From an uncultured Opitutia bacterium (GTDB lineage Bacteria > Verrucomicrobiota > Verrucomicrobiia > Opitutales > UBA953), in contig CAIYAN010000051.1 in NCBI GenBank assembly GCA_903924185.1, forward strand, positions 1 through 9,055: DNA of 9,055 nt. The letters run 5' to 3'. Shown here piece by piece: positions 1-6,647 of the stretch (positions are counted from its first letter, which is position 1; the number at the start of each line of letters is the position of its first letter). Position numbers and translations under genes: made by a program. A model generated the notes under the pieces. That model worked only from the letters and a program-made list of their open reading frames with translations. It was not told where the DNA came from and made no database searches.

Positions 1-53
1 AAAATGGTCAAAGCAGTTGCGAAAGGTCCCGAGGCTCACTTACTCGCCCCCAG
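1..53. other. Left-edge leader before the desaturase gene
   Basis: These bases hold no recognisable Shine-Dalgarno or strong -35/-10 promoter. The desaturase frame is open throughout, and another plus frame (from base 2) runs to a TAG at 71-73, which could be the tail of an upstream gene overlapping the desaturase start. The stretch is too short to choose. Confidence 0.3.
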
Positions 54-1034
54 ATGCCCGCCGAACCCATTAGCCCACCACAAAGCGGCTTTTTCCGCTC
101 CGTCATCCGCTGGTTTGATGCGGACTACGTCCCCGAGGGGGTCGCGGCGCTGCAAAGTGGCCCCAAGAAGATCGATTGGCTCCGGACTATCCCTTTCTTG
201 ATCCTCCACCTCGCCTGTCTTGGCGTCATTTGGGTCGGGGCCAGCCCCATCGCCGTCTGGTCCGCGGTGGGCTTTTACTTCTTCCGCATGTTTGCGATCA
301 CAGGCTTCCTGCACCGTTACTTTTCGCACAAGACCTATTCCACCTCCCGAACCTTCCAATTCATCATGGCCCTGTGGACGGCACTCGCGGTGCAGCGCGG
401 CGCGCTTTGGTGGGCCTGCACCCACCGCCACCACCACAAACATTCGGACGAAGAAGAGGATAAGCACTCGCCGGTCGTCGATGGATTCTGGTGGTCGCAC
501 ATCGGGTGGATTACCTCCAAGAGAAACTTTCCCACGGACTACTCGAAGATTACGGACCTGGCGAAATACCCCGAGCTGGTCTTTCTGAACCGCTTCGATG
601 TCCTCATTCCTCTTTTGGCCGGCATCGCAATGTACGGTACCGGCGCTTGGCTGGGCGCCCAAGGCTACGACACGAACGGACCGCAGATGCTCGTCTGGAG
701 CGTCATCTCGACGGTCGTGCTCTTCCATGGCACCGCTTGCATCAACTCACTCGCGCACGTCTGGGGCACCAAGCGCTTCAAGACCACTGGTGACGAGTCC
801 CGAAACTCCCTGATCCTCACGCTCATCACGCTCGGCGAAGGCTGGCACAATAATCACCACCGGTATCAGGCGACGACGAAGCAAGGCTTCTACTGGTGGG
901 AGTTCGACCCGACCTACTACGGCCTCAAGGTGCTGTCTTGGTTGGGGCTGATCTGGGGCTTAAAGGGCGTCCCGGATTCCGTCTACGAAGAAGCCGAGCG
1001 GACGAAGGCTGAAGCCGCGGTGCCACGTGCGTGA
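54..1034 (+). CDS. Membrane fatty acyl-CoA/acyl-lipid desaturase (stearoyl-CoA Δ9-desaturase family)
   Basis: This 326-residue di-iron membrane desaturase probably puts a cis double bond, most likely Δ9, into a saturated fatty acyl chain using O2 and an electron donor. All three histidine boxes are visible: HRYFSH (residues 87-92), HRHHH (124-128) and HNNHH (265-269). A further NSLAH segment (231-235) matches the extra His/Asn metal-ligand region of the stearoyl-CoA desaturase family. Hydrophobic spans lie near residues 44-62, 65-85, 100-115, 181-203 and 211-230. Length is typical of short bacterial forms without a fused cytochrome b5. ATG 54 is the first in-frame ATG, but the frame stays open to the left edge, so an upstream start cannot be excluded; no Shine-Dalgarno motif precedes it. 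Its stop overlaps the next gene by 8 bp, suggesting co-translation and a role in supplying unsaturated chains to the pathway. The family call is firm; substrate (acyl-CoA or phospholipid) and position are inferred. Confidence 0.93.
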   Translation: MPAEPISPPQSGFFRSVIRWFDADYVPEGVAALQSGPKKIDWLRTIPFLILHLACLGVIWVGASPIAVWSAVGFYFFRMFAITGFLHRYFSHKTYSTSRTFQFIMALWTALAVQRGALWWACTHRHHHKHSDEEEDKHSPVVDGFWWSHIGWITSKRNFPTDYSKITDLAKYPELVFLNRFDVLIPLLAGIAMYGTGAWLGAQGYDTNGPQMLVWSVISTVVLFHGTACINSLAHVWGTKRFKTTGDESRNSLILTLITLGEGWHNNHHRYQATTKQGFYWWEFDPTYYGLKVLSWLGLIWGLKGVPDSVYEEAERTKAEAAVPRA

Positions 1035-2304
1035 ACGAATCGCGATCATCGGCTCCGGGATTGGTGGGCTTGGTTGCCTCCATTTTCTCTCTGCGCACCA
1101 TGACGTGACGGTCTTCGACCGGGACACGCGTCCCGGTGGCCATGCGCACACCATCGATGTGCCGGCGAACCAAGCGGGCCGGACGCAACCGATGGACACG
1201 GGGTTCATGGTCTTCAACGAAGTGACCTACCCGCATCTCTGTCGGCTCTTCCGCGCACTCGATGTCGCCTGGAAAAAGGCGCCGATGTCGTTCTCGGTCC
1301 GCCACGACCCGACGGGGATTGAATGGTGCGGCTCGTCCTTCCGCCATCTGTTCGCCCAGAAGCGTAACCTCTTCAGCCTGCGTTTCTGGCGGTTCCTCCT
1401 GCAGATTAAGCGCTTCAACCATCTCGCCAAGACGGGCTGGCAAACCGCCGAGGCGGAAACTACGTCGCTGCGCGACTGGTGCGACCGCCATGACTTAGGC
1501 GCTGACTTCCGCGAGCTCTACCTCATCCCCATGAGTTCAGCGGTCTGGTCGACGCCCCCCGAAAAGATGCTGGGCTTCCCGGCTGCCGCCCTGCTCCGTT
1601 TCTTCCATAACCACGGCTTCCTCGGACTCGACACCCAGCACCAGTGGCTGACGCCCGTCAATGGTTCCCGCACCTACGTGCAGGCCCTGCTTGAGCGGCA
1701 TCCGGCGAAACTACGGCTCGGCGCAGCGGTCAGTGCAGTCCGACGGTCTGGAGACCAGGTGCTCGTCGCCACCGCCGTCGGTGAAGAAGCGTTCGACCGC
1801 GTGATCTTAGCGAGCCACGCGGACCAATCGCTCGCGCTCCTCGCCGACGCCGAGGCGACCGAACGCGCCGTCCTGCAGCCGTTCACCTACAATCAAAACG
1901 TAGCCTTAGTCCACTCGGACCCGTCCCCAATGCCCAAGGCCAAGCGCGCGTGGTCAGCGTGGAACTACCAGACTTGGCGGACCGCCAGCGGCGAAGCGAC
2001 TTCGACGCATTACTGGATGAACGCGTTGCAGGGCCTAGAACCACAACGGCCTTTCTTCGTCACTATCAACCACCCTGAAAAAATCGCGGCGGACAAGGTG
2101 CTCAAGACTATCCCCGTGGAGCACCCCATGTTCTCACTCGAAGCGATGGCGGCCCAAGGAAAAGTCCAGGCCCTGAACGAACGGCCCGGCGCCCGCGTGC
2201 ACTTTGCGGGGGCGTGGCAACGTTACGGCTTCCACGAGGATGGCCTCTGGTCCGCCCATCGACTCTGCAGTTTCCTACTCGGTCGCGACGCCTGGACAGC
2301 CTAA
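1027..2304 (+). CDS. FAD/NAD(P)-binding amine-oxidase-like oxidoreductase (COG2907 type)
   Basis: This 425-residue flavoprotein belongs to the amine oxidase/phytoene-desaturase-like superfamily. The N-terminus carries a Rossmann dinucleotide motif (GSGIGGLG, residues 9-16), an acidic residue at the end of the second strand (D31), and RPGGHAHT (35-42), typical of COG2907 predicted NAD/FAD-binding proteins. A C-terminal FAD-contact segment, HFAGAW followed by HEDGLWSA, lies near 392-410. The GTG start at 1027 places the FAD motif right at the N-terminus, as the fold requires, and overlaps the desaturase gene by 8 bp, implying translational coupling. No signal peptide or clear transmembrane segment is seen, so it is probably cytoplasmic or peripheral. 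In Proteobacteria COG2907 genes often sit beside DUF1365 and CFA-synthase genes; here the DUF1365 partner lies past an intervening minus-strand gene. A redox step on a modified acyl chain is a reasonable inference, but the substrate is unknown and true amine oxidation is unlikely. Confidence 0.9.
   Translation: MRERIAIIGSGIGGLGCLHFLSAHHDVTVFDRDTRPGGHAHTIDVPANQAGRTQPMDTGFMVFNEVTYPHLCRLFRALDVAWKKAPMSFSVRHDPTGIEWCGSSFRHLFAQKRNLFSLRFWRFLLQIKRFNHLAKTGWQTAEAETTSLRDWCDRHDLGADFRELYLIPMSSAVWSTPPEKMLGFPAAALLRFFHNHGFLGLDTQHQWLTPVNGSRTYVQALLERHPAKLRLGAAVSAVRRSGDQVLVATAVGEEAFDRVILASHADQSLALLADAEATERAVLQPFTYNQNVALVHSDPSPMPKAKRAWSAWNYQTWRTASGEATSTHYWMNALQGLEPQRPFFVTINHPEKIAADKVLKTIPVEHPMFSLEAMAAQGKVQALNERPGARVHFAGAWQRYGFHEDGLWSAHRLCSFLLGRDAWTA
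1118..1137. repeat. Perfect 8-bp inverted repeat inside the oxidoreductase gene
   Basis: ACCGGGAC and its exact reverse complement GTCCCGGT are separated by the 4-base loop ACGC. The element lies about 90 bp into the oxidoreductase gene, over codons for its D-R-D-T-R-P-G-G segment. It could fold into a GC-rich hairpin in the mRNA near the 5' end of this reading frame. No T-run follows, so it is not an intrinsic terminator. It may be a chance result of coding and high GC. Confidence 0.45.
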
Positions 2305-2306
2305 GC

Positions 2307-3656
2307 CTAGAATTTGACGTCGAGGGCCTTCCGCTCGAAGCCCTGCGCCTGAAAGAGCTCGGCACGCTCCATGGAGATGATTCCCGCCACATAGGTATCG
2401 GGAATCCGCTCCAGCCGTGTGTTATAGAACGTCGTGATATCATTCGCGTAGGCTCGGGCCAACGCGATGCGGTCCTCCGTCTCGGTGAGGTGCTTCATCA
2501 GGCTATTAAAGGACTGATCTGCCTTCAGCTCGGGATAGTTCTCCATCACCGCTAACAAAGAAGAGGCGACCGCCGAAACCGGGGCAGTGCCAGCCTGCGT
2601 GCGCAAGGTCGCAATGGTCGGCTGCAAGGCGGCTTCATGATTCCGGTAGCCCTGGAGGCAGGCGACCAGCGGAGGAATGAGGTCAGCGCGGCGCTTCAGC
2701 TGCACATCGATCAGGGAATGGCCTTGGCGGACGCGATTACGCAGGCCAACTAAACTATTGAAGACCATCCAAACCCACCCAGCGGCCCACGCGAGCAAGT
2801 AGCCGGCCGCCAGCACGAAGACCGCTGAGTGGGCCAGGCTAATGAAGAAAAACTGACAAGCCACGAGGACAGCAATCAGGCCGAAGAAGTTACATAACCA
2901 ATAGGTGGTGTTCTTGCCGGCGCTCACTTCGCTCTCCTTACGCGGCGTGATGATGAACATCTCCGCCTTCGGGTCCTGGACGATTTGCGGAGCTACGATG
3001 TCGGACCGCTCGGACGCCCGACCCCGAACGAACAGTTGCGTCCCGACCGGCAAGCCCGATTCCCGGAAACGCCGGCGCCCAGTAGAGTCGGAAATTCCCT
3101 CTCTCGGTCCCTTGGCGAAGTAGAGGTCATCGCCGCGCGAAGCCGTCTCGAAAAAGAGATCGAGTGTTTCGAGTTCGGCCCCGCGGGGATGGACCCAGAG
3201 AAAACCAAACTCGTCCTTCAAGTAAAACCCTTGAGTATAGTCATTACCCGCCACGGTCGTCCAACCACTCCGGAGTACTCGCCGGGTGCGGGTTCGTCCG
3301 TCTTTATCCGTATAGGTTTCCGTCTCCCAGCGCTCCCACTCCTCATCGACGCTCCAATTGTAGAGGACACACGGGCGGCCCGAGAGGTAGGCCTGAAACG
3401 GGGTGGAAGTAACGCAGGCGCCCGCGACCTCGACCTCGCCGATGAAGACCCCCAAGGTCTTGCTGAGCGGGGTATCGTCGAGTAAGCGACGCTTCCGGCC
3501 TGCATTCAGGCCAAACAATAGTAGGATGAACCCTAAGGCGAGGAAGAGGGGACCCGCGGGGCTAAGTTCGGCGGCAAACACCTCGCCAGCATGACCCGCC
3601 TCGGTCACCTTTGGCAAGCGTAGGCGGGCACTTGCACCTATGGGGATTCCTTCCAC
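2307..3656 (-). CDS. GIDE-like domain fused to a LemA family domain, membrane protein
   Basis: Up to 449 residues. A hydrophobic segment near 35-50 is followed by a region (about 62-240) resembling the GIDE domain of mitochondrial MULAN E3 ligases: a K-T-L-G-V-F-I-G-E-V start, then TPFQAYLSGRPCVLYNW with charged/aromatic residues after it. No RING domain is present, so ubiquitin ligase activity is not implied. Two more membrane spans (about 253-275 and 277-298) lead into a LemA domain (about 295-449) with the family pattern F-N-S-L-V-G-L-R-N-R-V, IDVQLKRRADLIPPLV, GYRNHE, NYPELKA and TE-R-I-A-L-A-R. LemA proteins are membrane-linked coiled-helical proteins of poorly known function. The longest frame begins at GTG 3656, but this N-terminus looks unconserved; TTG at codon 14 or GTG at codons 17 and 26 are alternatives. 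The gene converges on the oxidoreductase with 2 bp between stops and is head to head with DUF1365. It is probably not part of the lipid pathway itself, though a membrane-stress role is possible. Confidence 0.87.
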   Translation of the reverse strand: MEGIPIGASARLRLPKVTEAGHAGEVFAAELSPAGPLFLALGFILLLFGLNAGRKRRLLDDTPLSKTLGVFIGEVEVAGACVTSTPFQAYLSGRPCVLYNWSVDEEWERWETETYTDKDGRTRTRRVLRSGWTTVAGNDYTQGFYLKDEFGFLWVHPRGAELETLDLFFETASRGDDLYFAKGPREGISDSTGRRRFRESGLPVGTQLFVRGRASERSDIVAPQIVQDPKAEMFIITPRKESEVSAGKNTTYWLCNFFGLIAVLVACQFFFISLAHSAVFVLAAGYLLAWAAGWVWMVFNSLVGLRNRVRQGHSLIDVQLKRRADLIPPLVACLQGYRNHEAALQPTIATLRTQAGTAPVSAVASSLLAVMENYPELKADQSFNSLMKHLTETEDRIALARAYANDITTFYNTRLERIPDTYVAGIISMERAELFQAQGFERKALDVKF

Positions 3657-3666
3657 TCTGATCCCG

Positions 3667-4518
3667 ATGGTCCGACTCTACGATGCGCAAGTCATGCACG
3701 CCCGGCTTTGGCCGAAGCGGCACGGCTTCACCCATCGGGTCTTTTGTTTTGCAGTAGAATTAAGCGCCTTTGGCCGCATCGGCGAAGGCCTCGCCCTCCT
3801 CGGCGAAAAAGGTTGGGCGCCCTACCAACTACACGCGGCCGACTTCCTGCCGGCGGCGGCAGTCTTCGGCGCCGAAGGGGTACCGCAGGATTTCGGGGGT
3901 CCCGCTGCGACCCTTGATCAGCGCGTACGGGCCTTCTGTGCGGCCCATGGCGAGACGCTCGCCCCGACGGCGCGCATCACTCTCATCGCGATGCCCCGGG
4001 CTTTTGGGAAAAGCTATAACCCCGTCATCTTCTTCTTGGTCCACCAAGACGGAAGGCTCCACTGCGGTATCGCCGAAGTCCATAACACCTTCGGCGAACG
4101 GAAGGCTTGGTTCCTAGGGCCGGACTGTCGGCGACTCGGTCCAGCCGGTGAAGAATCCCTCGTCCTCCGGACCCCTAAGCGTTTTTACGTGTCACCGTTT
4201 TCAGGCCTCGATACCGAATTCGAATTTACCCTCCGCTCGCCGGATGGCCGCCTCGCGGTCGGCGTCGACCACTTTGAAGAGGGGCGGAAGACTCTAATCA
4301 GCACTTGGACTGGCCAAGCGGTCCCGCTCACGGACAGCCGGCTCGCTTGGCTGACGCTAAAAGTCCCGCTATTAATCCTCAAAGTCATGGCCTTAATCCA
4401 TCTCCATGCCGCTTGGCTTTGGCTGGTGAAAAAACTTCCTTTCCGCCGCAAGGGAGATGACATCCCCCTCCAGCGTAATCTGCGCCACCCCACCCCCGAA
4501 CTCCTCCGCAAAGAATGA
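3667..4518 (+). CDS. DUF1365 family protein
   Basis: This 283-residue protein shows the DUF1365 signatures in order: LYDAQVMHARLWPKRHGFTH at the N-terminus, RAFGKSYNPVIFFLVH (residues 111-126), EVHNTFGERKAW (137-148) and KRFYVSPF (171-178). The family's biochemical role is not established; it is a recurrent neighbour of COG2907 oxidoreductases and CFA synthases, so a part in lipid modification is inferred from context. A hydrophobic stretch near 232-255 may attach it to the membrane. ATG 3667 is preferred because family members normally begin right at the LYxGxVxHxRL-like segment; an in-frame ATG at 3640 would add nine residues and overlap the opposite-strand gene. No Shine-Dalgarno motif stands before 3667. 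The stop overlaps the next start as ATGA (4 bp). As the first gene of the tight operon it should lie nearest the promoter, which would have to fall within or beside the 5' end of the GIDE-LemA gene. Confidence 0.93.
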   Translation: MVRLYDAQVMHARLWPKRHGFTHRVFCFAVELSAFGRIGEGLALLGEKGWAPYQLHAADFLPAAAVFGAEGVPQDFGGPAATLDQRVRAFCAAHGETLAPTARITLIAMPRAFGKSYNPVIFFLVHQDGRLHCGIAEVHNTFGERKAWFLGPDCRRLGPAGEESLVLRTPKRFYVSPFSGLDTEFEFTLRSPDGRLAVGVDHFEEGRKTLISTWTGQAVPLTDSRLAWLTLKVPLLILKVMALIHLHAAWLWLVKKLPFRRKGDDIPLQRNLRHPTPELLRKE

Positions 4519-5768
4519 CCTCCGCCGCCCCCATTAGCATCGACGAGGCTTGCTCCCGCGGAGGCTTCGCCCGCCGGCTGGTTCTTCGCGAACTTCGTCG
4601 GATGCGCCGGTCGCAGCTGCGCCTAACCTTGCCGACGGGTGAGACGCTCGTCCTCGGCGACGCGGCCTTTACTGGAAAGCCCGCGGAGGTTTACCTCTCC
4701 GACGAAAACTTCTTCCGCCGCATCGTTCTGGCCGCGGATATCGGCCTCACCGAATCTTACATGGACGGCGAGTGGGATTCACCAGACCTCCGTGCGGTCA
4801 TTGGTTTCTTCATCCAAAACGTGGATCACACGCCGGGCATGTCCGGTTCGGCGGCGCGGGGTGCCGCCCTCGGTCTCCTGCGTATCGCCGACCGCATCGG
4901 GCATCTGCTGCGGCCGAACTCCAAACAGGTTGTCCGCCGTAATATCTCCGAGCACTACGACGTCTCCAACGACTTCTTCCAGTTATTCTTAGACCCATCG
5001 ATGATGTATTCATCGGCCCGCTGGGAAGGCGCCACCACCCTCGAGCAGGCGCAAGCCAACAAGAACGAGTCGCTCTGCCGCTTCCTGCAGCTCAAGCCCA
5101 CGGACCACGTGATCGAGATCGGCACCGGCTGGGGCGGCTGGGCCCTGCACGCCGTCAAGAAATACGGCTGCCGCGTCACCTCGCTGACCATTTCGAAAGC
5201 CCAGCATGACCTCGCCGTTGAACGAGTCCGGGCGGCGGGCTTATCTGACCGCATTACGGTAAAGCTCGAGGACTTCCGCGACCACCAAGGCCAGTACGAT
5301 AAATGCGTTTCCATCGAGATGATGGAAGCCTTAGGCCATAAATACCTCCCGGCCTTCTGCACCTCCATCGGGCGGCTCCTGAAGCCCGAGGGCCTAGCGG
5401 CCTTCCAGTATATCACCTGCCCCGATAGTCGTTACGACGAGTTCCGCCGTGGCGTCGACTTCATCCAGAAGCACATCTTCCCAGGCTCCTTGCTCCTCTC
5501 GATCAACCGCGTGAACCAGCTCATGACAAAAGAGAGTGGCTTCCAGTTGCATCGCCTCGAGGAATTTGGCCTCGATTACGCGCGTACGCTCGATGCTTGG
5601 TGCCAAGCCTTCGAGGCCAAGCTCGACCAAGTCCGCGCCATGGGCTTCGATGAACGCTTCATCCGCAAGTGGCGCCTTTATTTCCGCTACTGCGAAGCCG
5701 CCTTTGCGCACCGCAACATCGGGGTCGTTCAAGCCCTCTACGTCCGCCCCAACCACCCTTCCATCTAA
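4515..5768 (+). CDS. Cyclopropane-fatty-acyl-phospholipid synthase family SAM methyltransferase
   Basis: This 417-residue enzyme is expected to transfer a methyl group from S-adenosylmethionine to a cis double bond of a phospholipid acyl chain at the membrane. An N-terminal lipid-binding region (about 1-135) precedes the methyltransferase core: EHYDVSNDFFQLFLDPSMMY (146-165), SAM loop EIGTGWGGWA (201-210), SIEMMEALG (267-274) and a long C-terminal part with FGLDYARTL (351-359). Compared with E. coli Cfa by eye, the bicarbonate-site Glu (E271), Ile (I300) and Tyr (Y355) are kept, while the Cys in YSCAYW is Ser (S167) and the His in LLHTIG is Gln (Q298). Such substitutions occur in non-enterobacterial relatives, so the product may be cyclopropane, methylene or branched methyl. 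Length is somewhat above the 382 residues of E. coli Cfa. It is coupled to DUF1365 by an ATGA overlap. The family is secure; the product is not, so no cfa symbol is given. Confidence 0.94.
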   Translation: MTSAAPISIDEACSRGGFARRLVLRELRRMRRSQLRLTLPTGETLVLGDAAFTGKPAEVYLSDENFFRRIVLAADIGLTESYMDGEWDSPDLRAVIGFFIQNVDHTPGMSGSAARGAALGLLRIADRIGHLLRPNSKQVVRRNISEHYDVSNDFFQLFLDPSMMYSSARWEGATTLEQAQANKNESLCRFLQLKPTDHVIEIGTGWGGWALHAVKKYGCRVTSLTISKAQHDLAVERVRAAGLSDRITVKLEDFRDHQGQYDKCVSIEMMEALGHKYLPAFCTSIGRLLKPEGLAAFQYITCPDSRYDEFRRGVDFIQKHIFPGSLLLSINRVNQLMTKESGFQLHRLEEFGLDYARTLDAWCQAFEAKLDQVRAMGFDERFIRKWRLYFRYCEAAFAHRNIGVVQALYVRPNHPSI

Positions 5769-5769
5769 T

Positions 5770-6165
5770 ATGAAAACCCGTAACGCCCTCATCGGCTACT
5801 TCATCCTCGTCCTCGTCGCCATGACCTGGGTGTCGTGGTATGCCTGCACGGCACCCACCATCACATCACTGGCGCAATACGCCGCCATCACGGGCAAGGA
5901 AGGCCTCAACGTGGTGGACGGCTACGTCACCGTCTGCAGCGAGCCTTGGGGCCTCGCCACGATGTTCGATGCTTACTTCGGCTTCTTGGCGTTTTGGATC
6001 TTCGTCGCCTGGCGCGAGCGCTCCGGGCTCTCGCGCGGGCTTTGGCTTGTGGCGCTGATGGCCCTCGGCAACTTTGCCATCGCTGGTTATGCGCTAGCCT
6101 GCCTCTTCACGGCCCCGGCGGACGCTAGCCTCGAAACAATCTTCTTTACCCGCAAGCAAGCCTGA
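5770..6165 (+). CDS. Small membrane protein, DUF1475-like
   Basis: This 131-residue hydrophobic protein has about three membrane segments (near residues 8-26, 62-80 and 91-114). Between the first two is a polar loop with two cysteine positions (C26 and C56), probably on one face of the membrane. The EPWGLATMFDAYFGFLAFW stretch (58-76), the WRERS loop and the LGNFAIAGY segment resemble DUF1475-type proteins known from plants and bacteria; this is recalled, not searched. Function is unknown. The chosen ATG at 5770 lies one base after the upstream stop and gives a protein starting M-K-T-R ahead of the first membrane segment; no Shine-Dalgarno is visible, so translation probably depends on coupling. 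Its stop and the next start share a base in TGATG. Context suggests a membrane accessory to lipid tailoring. Confidence 0.83.
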   Translation: MKTRNALIGYFILVLVAMTWVSWYACTAPTITSLAQYAAITGKEGLNVVDGYVTVCSEPWGLATMFDAYFGFLAFWIFVAWRERSGLSRGLWLVALMALGNFAIAGYALACLFTAPADASLETIFFTRKQA

Positions 6166-6647
6166 TGGGACGACTCCGTGCTTGGCTGAAACAGAAGGTC
6201 AGCGATCCCTTACTCGCGCTGTTGACGCGCGGCCTTTCACCCCAAGACCTTTCCTTGGCCGTCGTTGTGAGCCTCGGCCTAGGAATCAACCCGATTATTG
6301 GGTCGACGACTGTGTTCTGCCTCGTGGCGGGTAGACTATTCCGACTCAACCACCTCGTAATGCAGACGGTCAACCACTTGGCCTACCCGCTGCAGTTTCT
6401 GTTACTAGTCCCCTTCGTCCGACTCGGTGAAATGGTCACGGGCGCGGAGGCCCTCCCGCTCAGTCCCAGCCTCTTGATTGAAGAATTCCAGAAATCCTTC
6501 TGGGGCTTCGTCGCGAAATTCGGCATGGCCTATGTCCATGGGCTCTTAGGCTGGGTATTAGTCGTGCCAGTCACTTGCTTCGGCCTATACTTTTTACTCA
6601 CCCGGCTCTTCCGTCGGCTTTGCACCGCCCCCTCTCCCTCTCCATGA
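6165..6647 (+). CDS. DUF2062-like membrane protein
   Basis: This 160-residue protein resembles DUF2062: a charged N-terminal helix with K and R residues, then G-L-S-P-Q-D-L-S-L-A (23-32), a glycine-rich hydrophobic segment leading to GLGINPIIGSTT (38-49), then F-R-L-N-H (59-63) and a second hydrophobic region with YPLQFLLLVPFVRLGE (74-89). A last membrane span lies near 125-147, followed by a short basic tail. DUF2062 proteins are small inner-membrane proteins with no settled biochemical function, sometimes found beside glycosyl- or lipid-transfer genes. The start overlaps the upstream stop by one base and the stop overlaps the DUF1295 start as ATGA, so it is firmly inside the operon. A transport or scaffolding role for the lipid enzymes is speculation. 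The domain call rests on motif resemblance alone. Confidence 0.82.
   Translation: MGRLRAWLKQKVSDPLLALLTRGLSPQDLSLAVVVSLGLGINPIIGSTTVFCLVAGRLFRLNHLVMQTVNHLAYPLQFLLLVPFVRLGEMVTGAEALPLSPSLLIEEFQKSFWGFVAKFGMAYVHGLLGWVLVVPVTCFGLYFLLTRLFRRLCTAPSPSP

Noticed and set aside
17..46. TTGCGA followed by TTACTC as a sigma-70-like promoter before the desaturase
   Set aside because: The -10 match is too poor, and the region may be the end of an upstream gene.
36..728. Long minus-strand open frame of 230 codons opposite the desaturase
   Set aside because: It is antisense to a gene with all its histidine boxes, its translation is rich in R, G, D and E without domain motifs, and such frames are common in GC-rich DNA.
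2290..2330. Possible bidirectional terminator between the converging stops
   Set aside because: No stem of useful length with flanking T-runs is present; the GACGTC palindrome at 2317-2322 is too short.
2985..3485. Plus-strand open frame of 166 codons opposite the GIDE-LemA gene
   Set aside because: The minus strand carries clear LemA and GIDE-like motifs in the coding frame; the plus frame shows only low-complexity composition.
3659..3664. TGATCC resembling the -35 element recalled for sigma-E/ChrR-type promoters
   Set aside because: It lies only a few bases before the preferred DUF1365 start, so a promoter using it would begin transcription inside the gene; the same hexamer also occurs by chance within the desaturase gene near 199 and 811.
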